This document shows positions 7,426 to 12,431 of a stretch of DNA of 12,431 nt, piece after piece. The DNA comes from Amoeboradix gromovi. Lineage: Eukaryota > Sanchytriomycota > Sanchytriomycetes > Sanchytriales > Sanchytriaceae. The notes under the pieces are model-generated. The model was given only the letters and a program-made list of their open reading frames with translations, did no database searches and was not told where the DNA came from. Where the stretch lies: assembly GCA_018985225.1 (NCBI GenBank), contig JADGIF010000262.1, forward strand, positions 1 to 12,431. The letters are read 5' to 3'. The position numbers were made by a program, and so were the translations under genes. Numbering within the stretch: the stretch's first letter is position 1; every line of letters begins with the position of its first letter.

Positions 7426-7641
7426 ATGTCCGAACTGAAGTTAAAAAAATTACAAGAATATAATACCCGCTTACGCGAGCAGCTAGACATGCCACGCGTA
7501 CCAGTTAGTGAGGCAAGTCAAGGTCTAATTAAATTCGTAAAAGCAACTAAAGATTGTTTAGTTCCAAGCGTTTGGGGCCCGGTTCCTAAAGGTGAAGACC
7601 CATATGGAAAAAACCATGGTGATGGATGTTGCGGTTCATAA
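7426..7641 (+). CDS. STE18: G-protein gamma subunit (fungal Ste18 type)
   Basis: A 71-residue membrane-anchored gamma subunit that pairs with G-beta and passes on pheromone or nutrient signals. The sequence shows the full family layout: a short coiled-coil helix ([20 protein letters not shown]), the conserved RVPVSEA at 24-30, the second helix to K42, and [15 protein letters not shown] at 46-60, the fungal signature. It ends in C68-C69-G70-S71. This can be read as a CaaX farnesylation box, but family members usually have one cysteine before the box and two aliphatic residues in it, so this tail is unusual. The ATG at 7426 is chosen because homology begins there. An open stretch from 7402 has no earlier ATG. 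The next gene starts only 55 bp downstream on the same strand. Confidence 0.9.
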   Translation: MSELKLKKLQEYNTRLREQLDMPRVPVSEASQGLIKFVKATKDCLVPSVWGPVPKGEDPYGKNHGDGCCGS

Positions 7642-7696
7642 TAAATTTTATGTAGCTTTCTTCTATTTGCTTTCCATAATGTCAGGATAAAACAAC

Positions 7697-8194
7697 ATGA
7701 ATGAATTCTTCATGGAATTGTCTTTAAAATGTGCTAATAAGTGTAAGTCCACATCTACCGCCTACAATGTTGGGGCGGTTCTAGTCCACTCTACCGTGGT
7801 TTTTACTGAAGACCTAGATGTTAACGACTTAGAAGGTCGGAATCTACTTTTCACAGGATATTCAAGGGAACTACCAGGTAATACCCACGCTGAACAAGTA
7901 TGTCTACTCAAGCATGGGAAATGTAACCTGTTATTGCAGGACTACATTCTCTATACAACTATGGAGCCTTGTAGCGAACGTTTGAGTGGCAAGTTACCAT
8001 GCGCTCAAAATATCATTGATAGTCATGGTAAACAGCTAAATATAACCAAAGTATACGTTGCTTGTTCTGAACCTTCCAATTTTGTTTATGCTAAAGGTAT
8101 ATCTCTTTTACAACAATTTGGTATAAAGGTTGAAATTCTGTCTCAGTATCGCGAGCCAGCGCTTTTAGTTAACAAACATATTGTTCATCAATGA
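7697..8194 (+). CDS. CMP/DRAP-type zinc deaminase
   Basis: A 165-residue member of the cytidine/deoxycytidylate deaminase superfamily, whose enzymes remove an amino group from a pyrimidine ring with a catalytic zinc. Visible are the start of the fold (STAYNVGAVLVH, 20-31), the zinc and proton-shuttle motif T63-H64-A65-E66, and the second zinc motif TMEPCSERLSGKLPC with C92 and C102. The long spacing between the two cysteines and the PCSxRLSG form resemble, as I recall it, the fungal DRAP deaminase of riboflavin synthesis (the deaminase part of Rib2) more than tRNA or cytosine deaminases. Here it is a stand-alone domain without the pseudouridine-synthase-like part that budding yeast Rib2 has. 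The substrate remains inference. It lies 55 bp after the G-gamma gene and about 200 bp before the IDO gene, all on one strand. Confidence 0.8.
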   Translation: MNEFFMELSLKCANKCKSTSTAYNVGAVLVHSTVVFTEDLDVNDLEGRNLLFTGYSRELPGNTHAEQVCLLKHGKCNLLLQDYILYTTMEPCSERLSGKLPCAQNIIDSHGKQLNITKVYVACSEPSNFVYAKGISLLQQFGIKVEILSQYREPALLVNKHIVHQ

Positions 8195-8392
8195 GCGACG
8201 TTGCTGTTTGTGAACTGTACGACTTGAATTATTTAATCAGTAATCCTCGATAATAAATTCATATTTGTAAATACATGTGAGTTGGACTGAAACGACTTTT
8301 AAGCTCTCTATTAATTTGTATTCAAGTCGAAATTTGGCTGTTTTTACGCCAACCATACTTGTAGTCTCTTTTGCCCCGAAATATAAAACAAA

Positions 8393-9769
8393 ATGTTCAG
8401 GCGATTTCAGTCTTTTGTTCAACAATGGTCTACACCAAAATCTGGTCCTCAATTTAAAGTTGGCACGTCAAATGGATTTCTACCCCGTCAGCATCCAATC
8501 TTGTCAACTCGTTTTGATGAGTTAAATGAGTTGTTGGACGAGATGCCTATTGTTAAAACCAATGGTAAACCTGGACTACTGAGTAATAATCAGTTTGGTA
8601 AAGCTACCCAGCACCTTCCAGAGTATGATTTAAGTAAGGTTAATGATAGTCAAGACTTGATGGCTTTGTTTAGAGACTACACTTTTGTAGCCAGTGCATA
8701 TTTATTGGAAGAATGTGACATAAGCATGAGAAAGAACGGGTACTATGGACAAGGTAGACCTAAACTTCCCCGTAATATAGCTGTACCACTAAGTGTGATA
8801 GCTAAAAAGATTAACCAGAGACCATTCATGGAATATGCACAGTCTTATGCACTATACAACTACAAACTGATCGATAAGCATGGAAATTTGGGATATGAGA
8901 ACCTTAAATTAATCAGAGCTTTTACAAATGAGCAAAGTGAGGCCGGGTTTATATTGACACATGTAGCTATGGTTCAATATACACCAGACTTGGTCAAACA
9001 AACCTGCTCAGTACTGGATGCAGTTAGAATCAACGATCGCGATTTATTTAATTCAGCATTGACTGATTTGAAATTTGTTTTGTTACAAATAAACGTTGAA
9101 ATGGAAACCATGTGGTCTGCCAGTAAACCTGAAGATTATAGTCGATTCAGAACTTTTATATTCGGAACCAAAGATCAGAAAGAATTATTTCCAAATGGGG
9201 TAATCTATGAAGGAGTTGATGGAAATAAGCATTTTTATCGAGGAGAAAGTGGAGCTAATGATTCTATAATACCTACTATGGATAATTTATTAGAATTGAC
9301 CAAAGAAATGCCAAATAATCCGTTGACTATGATTTTGCAGGATTTTAGAAGTTACCGACCAATTGGACATAACGAGTGGTTGAAATGGGTTGATGAGAAG
9401 AGCAAGTCATTAAAAGTGAGAGAATACGCAAGCGAAGACCCGCTAAGCTTGTTACTTTACGTGGAAATATTGGATCAGGTGAGAGATTTTAGACATCGGC
9501 ATTGGAACTTTACCAAAGAGTACATTCTGAAGTACAGCAATCACCCGGTAGCTACAGGAGGATCACCGATTGTAACATGGCTACCAAATCAGTTGAGCGT
9601 CGTACTGGATGTCATCCGCGAAGTATGCGCAATTGTGCAGTCAAAAACTAGCGATTCAGGGATACTGATTAGACTCGAGAAGCACTTGGATAAGGCTAAG
9701 GTGCAAAAACGGGCATTGGACAAAGATGTGGAAAGCTTGAGTAAGAAATTTAACAATAAATCTGCTTAA
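8393..9769 (+). CDS. BNA2: Indoleamine 2,3-dioxygenase
   Basis: A 458-residue haem enzyme that opens the indole ring of tryptophan to N-formylkynurenine, the first step of the kynurenine route to NAD. The length fits fungal IDO. Motifs in order: GFLP near the N-terminus, FRDYTFVASAYLLEE from F93, RPFMEYAQSYALYNY at 143-157, a long helix GFILTHVAMVQYT, the FYRGESGANDSIIP loop around S286-G287, YRPIGHNEWL at 321-330, then RDFRHRHWNF with H370 at the place of the proximal haem ligand, and VATGGSPIVTWLPNQL at 386-401, the family's C-terminal glycine loop. All expected elements are present, so it should be active. The C-terminus is a charged, lysine-rich helix. No intron interrupts it, which is unusual for filamentous fungi and fits a yeast-like lineage. 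The start is the ATG after an A-rich leader. Confidence 0.93.
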   Translation: MFRRFQSFVQQWSTPKSGPQFKVGTSNGFLPRQHPILSTRFDELNELLDEMPIVKTNGKPGLLSNNQFGKATQHLPEYDLSKVNDSQDLMALFRDYTFVASAYLLEECDISMRKNGYYGQGRPKLPRNIAVPLSVIAKKINQRPFMEYAQSYALYNYKLIDKHGNLGYENLKLIRAFTNEQSEAGFILTHVAMVQYTPDLVKQTCSVLDAVRINDRDLFNSALTDLKFVLLQINVEMETMWSASKPEDYSRFRTFIFGTKDQKELFPNGVIYEGVDGNKHFYRGESGANDSIIPTMDNLLELTKEMPNNPLTMILQDFRSYRPIGHNEWLKWVDEKSKSLKVREYASEDPLSLLLYVEILDQVRDFRHRHWNFTKEYILKYSNHPVATGGSPIVTWLPNQLSVVLDVIREVCAIVQSKTSDSGILIRLEKHLDKAKVQKRALDKDVESLSKKFNNKSA

Positions 9770-9812
9770 AGATTATACACTTGTGCTTCAACGATAGATT
9801 TCTCTTGGGAGA

Positions 9813-9829
9813 ATATCTTAATAAGATAT
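9813..9829. terminator. Short palindrome after the IDO gene
   Basis: ATATCTTAATAAGATAT is a perfect 8-bp inverted repeat around one base, 44 bp past the IDO stop codon. It may take part in 3'-end formation or be chance. Confidence 0.3.
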
Positions 9830-9886
9830 GCTTGTACTGCGTTCGATGCTTGATTTCTTTGAAACGCGGTGAATTTGTTTTTCTAT

Positions 9887-10087
9887 TTACTGAATTCCTA
9901 TATCTTTGACAAATGGTTTTAATAAGTATTTCAGTTTGGTATATTTTTCATGCTGTGTGCGAAGTCTTCTGGAATTGTAAATTATGACAACGGCACCAAC
10001 CGTAAGTGTTAAAAATGCGAAGATCAAAGTTGTAACTAGTTGCAAGATAAATGGAAGACTAGAAATCTTTTGATTTGATTCCAAAAT
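9887..10087 (-). CDS. Possible exon of a small one-pass membrane protein
   Basis: A minus-strand frame of 66 codons with protein-like character but no ATG inside. It encodes a polar start, a clear membrane helix (LPFILQLVTTLIFAFLTLTV and on), then a basic tail with NSRRLRTQHEKY and LLKPFVKDIGIQ-stop. Immediately upstream on the minus strand is TTATTTCAG, a good 3' splice site. Two short first exons would join in frame: an ATG at 10288 ending at AAA|GTAAAT (intron 10270-10088), or an ATG at 10202 ending at AAA|GTGAAT (intron 10193-10088). Neither has a convincing branch site. The product would be about 70 residues, with the basic tail probably cytosolic. The family is not recognised. It could also be a relic. 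Confidence 0.35.
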   Translation of the reverse strand: MLESNQKISSLPFILQLVTTLIFAFLTLTVGAVVIIYNSRRLRTQHEKYTKLKYLLKPFVKDIGIQ

Positions 10088-10294
10088 CTGAAATAAGACT
10101 AAACTTCATTAAAGGGTCGCCTTAATATTCTTCAAAAGATTCTTTCAGAAGTGAATTCATCAACAGCTTATAAAATTTCAATGCTTTATTCACTTTGGCC
10201 ATCAAGTGCTCTTTTTCTGTTATACTCTATAGAGAAGAAGCATATTTCATGAGAATCGGAAAAAATTTACTTTGCTGCTATGACACATGCCTCA

Positions 10295-10349
10295 TACTCG
10301 TTAAAAGTCCTGATTTCCAAGAAAATCGAGAATTTCCAAAGAGAAACTA
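10295..10349 (+). repeat. Family 1 repeat, core-only copy C
   Basis: Only about 55 bp of the family is present, from ACTCGTTAAAAGTCCTGATT to AGAGAAACTA, yet it is nearly identical to the core of the long copies. Flanking DNA on both sides is unrelated. Its sharp edge points to the possible membrane-protein exon on the minus strand, a few bases from the candidate first ATG at 10288. Confidence 0.8.
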
Positions 10350-10557
10350 TTGGGATACAGCTGGTGAATATTCGACAACGAGAAACATAAACAATTAGTT
10401 AAGAGTCATCTTTTGCAACCGAGATACGCTCTTGCCTTTTTATGTTTTCAGAATGAATTTTTTAGAAACTAATCGTTAAAATTTAATTATCCTATTAATT
10501 GGGTCTCATTTTTTACTTTTTACTCATGATAAATGTAGCTTCAGGTTCTTTTCATAA

Positions 10558-10680
10558 GAAATCCTAGTTTCCTAAATAATCAAGAATTTTCACCTAGTGA
10601 CTAATAATTCTAGTCGCTTAGTTGTAGTGTTTGCTTATTCTTGCACTACACTGAAGTTGGAGTGAATAAGTATATGGCAC
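10558..10680 (+). repeat. Family 1 repeat, degenerate copy G
   Basis: A worn copy recognisable by ordered matches to the left part of the long copies: AAGAATTTTCAC, CTTGCACTACACTGAAG and GAGTGAATAAG. The minus-strand frame that is open in copies A, B and D has several stops here, so it is older or not constrained. Confidence 0.6.
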
Positions 10681-11115
10681 ACAATTTCAGAACATGTCAC
10701 CAACTCTAAGTCGGAGGACCTCCTGGAAAGATTTGTCAGTGCCATATCGCCATTTTCAATATAAAAAATGCATTGGCAATATCTCTTTCAAAATAAGTTG
10801 GCTGACTAACATTTGACCATATGTTGCAATATCTCCACCAATAACCATTTTCATATTCTGTCTTGATGTTTGTAACGTCTTCTTGTTCGCAGTCAATCTC
10901 TACTTATTCCTGAAAAACTTCCTTATCTGATGACATGAAGATGTCGGATTCCTAGTGCGGGTTTTCGATGTTCCTCCTATTTACAAATGAGGACAAGAGA
11001 ATCGGGGAAACGCCGACTTGGCGTAAATCAAAGCTAGCTTAAATTTTCACAAAATAATAAATTGAGGTCACGAAATAGCAAGCAACCAATTTAGCGACTC
11101 GGTACCAATCGATAG
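10681..11115. other. Intergenic region with no recognised gene
   Basis: About 430 bp. The only pattern seen is a short direct repeat GCAATATCTC at 10776 and 10826, exactly 50 bp apart. It should contain the promoter of the cysteine-rich gene. Confidence 0.4.
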
Positions 11116-11169
11116 GTAAGAAAATCCTAGTAGCCATTATAAAACGAAACAATAACTCCATAATTACAG
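11116..11169 (+). other. Possible 54-nt leader intron
   Basis: The sequence AG|GTAAGA at 11116 is a consensus 5' splice site. AATTACAG ends at 11169, one base before the ATG of the cysteine-rich gene, and AATAAC about 14 bases earlier could serve as branch site. The length suits a fungal intron. No upstream ATG gives a coding first exon, so it would sit in the 5' leader. A TATAAAA at 11138-11144 lies inside it and is too near the ATG to be a typical promoter element. Confidence 0.35.
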
Positions 11170-11170
11170 A

Positions 11171-11593
11171 ATGAAAATGAACTTAGTATTTGTACTACTC
11201 AGTGTTGAAGCTGCTCCAAAAAATAATCGGGAGAATGCCTGGGTGTATTGTCAAGGCGTAAATGACACTTACCAGCAGGCTTCACAGAATGATGGTAACT
11301 TTTTCAGAAATGCAGGACTATGCTATACCTATTGCACAGAGACTGATTGGAAAGAATTCACCTATTGGAAGTTTGAAAATTGCATGGGCGAGAATCGTCA
11401 AAACACAGATAGCACGGAAAAGGATCATAAAAAATATTGCTCTACTATTAAAGCTACTTTCAAAAACTCAGTGCAGAGGAAAGGCGAGAGTTTTTCAAGC
11501 ATTGAAAAATGTGATAAACAGTGCATAAATGCTGACAAATGGAAGTCATACAAGTATAGATCTTACAAAACTTGCATGGAAAGCAATAAGTAA
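11171..11593 (+). CDS. Small secreted protein with duplicated four-cysteine module
   Basis: A 140-residue protein with a short signal peptide (MKMNLVFVLLSVEA, likely cut before APKNN) and eight cysteines in two equal sets. Module 1 is C27-x23-C51-x3-C55-x15-C71 followed by M. Module 2 is C90-x23-C114-x3-C118-x16-C135 followed by M. Each has a tyrosine just before the first cysteine (Y26, Y89) and a W-K-rich stretch before the last (WKEFTYWKFENCM and WKSYKYRSYKTCM). Each module probably folds around two disulphides. The mature protein is rich in lysine, so basic. The family is not recognised. Small size, secretion and paired cysteines are typical of fungal effectors, but that role is inference. 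The hydrophobic core of the signal is short, so the secretion call is not certain. Confidence 0.75.
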   Translation: MKMNLVFVLLSVEAAPKNNRENAWVYCQGVNDTYQQASQNDGNFFRNAGLCYTYCTETDWKEFTYWKFENCMGENRQNTDSTEKDHKKYCSTIKATFKNSVQRKGESFSSIEKCDKQCINADKWKSYKYRSYKTCMESNK

Positions 11594-11651
11594 ATCTATT
11601 TCATTACTACTCTAAACACAATTGAAATAATTGAGACCTTATCGTATAAAA

Positions 11652-11684
11652 ACAAGACCCACTATTTGCAAATACAGATCTTGT
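11652..11684. terminator. Nested hairpin after the cysteine-rich gene
   Basis: A perfect 12-bp palindrome TATTTGCAAATA at 11663-11674 is framed by ACAAGA (11652-11657) and TCTTGT (11679-11684), which also pair. It starts 58 bp past the stop codon and may mark the transcript's 3' end. Confidence 0.35.
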
Positions 11685-11798
11685 AAAATTAAATAATGTT
11701 AGACATGTTCGACACCATGTACTGCAGAATTAGGATGGCTTATCTCAAAATTTTGCAAATATGGGCGGTATTTCCAATCAGAATAATGTTTTCATGTA

Positions 11799-12310
11799 TT
11801 CACTCCTCGTTAAAAGTCCTGATTTCTGAGAAAATCGAGAATTTTCACAGAGAAACTAGAAACGCTAGATACACTGTTCCGGTGATTGCTCACGCTTGGA
11901 CTACCCTTGGGCGGGATTGAATAAGGATGAAGATACTTGATGTATATGTTCCTTGCTGCCATATGATCTCTATCTATCTATCTTCAAATGACAATTGGTA
12001 CAGGTGCAAGTTTCTAAGTTGGTTTTCTTAAGAGTACCACACCTTGTACATGTCTAACTAGTAAATGATTCATTACATTCAACCATCGCCTTTCCTCTTT
12101 GTTTGCACTTGAACTTCAAGCGTTCTTTGAATGAATTGTACAGATGTCTCTTTCCTGGCGTCGAAAGACATCTAATTCTTCCATATTTCGACCAGTTACT
12201 CAGTACTGATGAATGTGTGCTGTACCTGCTAGTTATTTCTTTAGAATTGATTTACCATTTGCAAAAAGAATTTCAAGTCTTTAAGCCGTTAGAAAAATGT
12301 GAATTTCTTA
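11799..12310 (+). repeat. Dispersed repeat family 1, long copy D
   Basis: The third long copy, from CACTCCTCGTTAAAAGTCC to about 12310. The minus-strand peptide PYSIPPKGSPSVSNH, running on to SFSVKILDFLRNQDF-stop, is intact. It contains the TTGGTTTTCTTAAG and CACACCTTGTACATG block seen in B, and a short CTAT microsatellite where A and B have fewer units. In the right part about 40 bp are missing, so the MVNGINGC-coding piece is lost and only its flanks align. The sharp edge faces 11594-11798, where no minus-strand gene was found. Confidence 0.82.
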
Positions 12311-12431
12311 AATAAATCATAGTTCTCTTCAATTTCATTGGCGTATTTTATAAGACATTTAGTGATACGAATAACACCATTTAAAGGATATTAGCGACCT
12401 CTTCTTGGAACGCAACTGTTGATGAAGAATG
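12311..12431. other. Window end, no feature recognised
   Basis: AT-rich sequence after repeat copy D. The last 15 or so bases, CTGTTGATGAAGAATG, resemble GTGTTGATGAATGC in the right part of copy A, but the match is too short to call another copy. Confidence 0.4.

Noticed and set aside
8382-8388. TATAAAA just before the IDO gene as a TATA box
   Set aside because: It lies five bases from the ATG, so it is part of the A-rich leader rather than a promoter element.
8277-8525. Plus-strand frame overlapping the start of the IDO gene
   Set aside because: It is a different frame over the IDO N-terminus with no ATG and no family features.
11690-11800. Minus-strand ATGAAAACATTATTC next to repeat copy D as a decayed signal peptide
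   Set aside because: A stop follows after five codons and nothing downstream resembles a protein, so similarity to the peptidase start is too slight.
12103-12315. Plus-strand frame of 70 codons at the window end
   Set aside because: It lies within repeat copy D, and copies A and B are not open in the same frame.

Overview
The window looks like AT-rich nuclear DNA from a fungus, most likely an intron-poor ascomycete. The main reason is a compact block at 7426-9769 (+) with three recognisable genes: a fungal-type heterotrimeric G-protein gamma subunit, a CMP/DRAP-type zinc deaminase and an indoleamine 2,3-dioxygenase. The three main reading frames are uninterrupted. Possible introns are confined to small genes or leaders. 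No tRNA, rRNA, CRISPR array or recognisable transposase or reverse transcriptase was found. Species and genus cannot be fixed from the sequence.

Layout. Positions 1-1430 are mostly repeats: a long copy of a dispersed repeat (family 1, about 101-592), one arm of a second inverted repeat family (about 672-800), unexplained AT-rich DNA, then a reversed family 1 copy with a degenerate tandem partner. This leads straight into an arrestin-fold gene (1437-2294, +). The other arm of family 2 (2955-3105) follows after an unexplained spacer, so the arrestin gene sits between inverted arms. At 3677-4120 (+) is a small secreted, proline-rich, probably GPI-anchored protein. A second long family 1 copy (4319 to about 4930) reaches the stop codon of the most striking gene, at 4918-6855 (-). 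That gene encodes a 645-residue protein with an N-terminal signal peptide and a C-terminal C48 (Ulp1/SENP-like) cysteine peptidase core with the full H-D-Q-C set. A diverged family 1 copy lies directly at its 5' end.

After the conserved block comes a possible spliced one-pass membrane protein on the minus strand (exon 9887-10087), with two more family 1 copies behind it. Next is a small secreted cysteine-rich protein (11171-11593, +) made of two tandem copies of one four-cysteine module, perhaps with a 54-nt leader intron. The window ends in a third long family 1 copy (about 11799-12310).

How it fits together. The housekeeping block is tightly packed. The rest reads as fast-evolving accessory DNA holding predicted secreted or surface proteins, separated by a dispersed repeat that repeatedly ends just before a gene start. 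This resembles effector-rich regions of host-associated fungi, but pathogenic function is inference. The best candidate for something undescribed is the secreted C48-type peptidase, together with the repeat that adjoins both of its ends.
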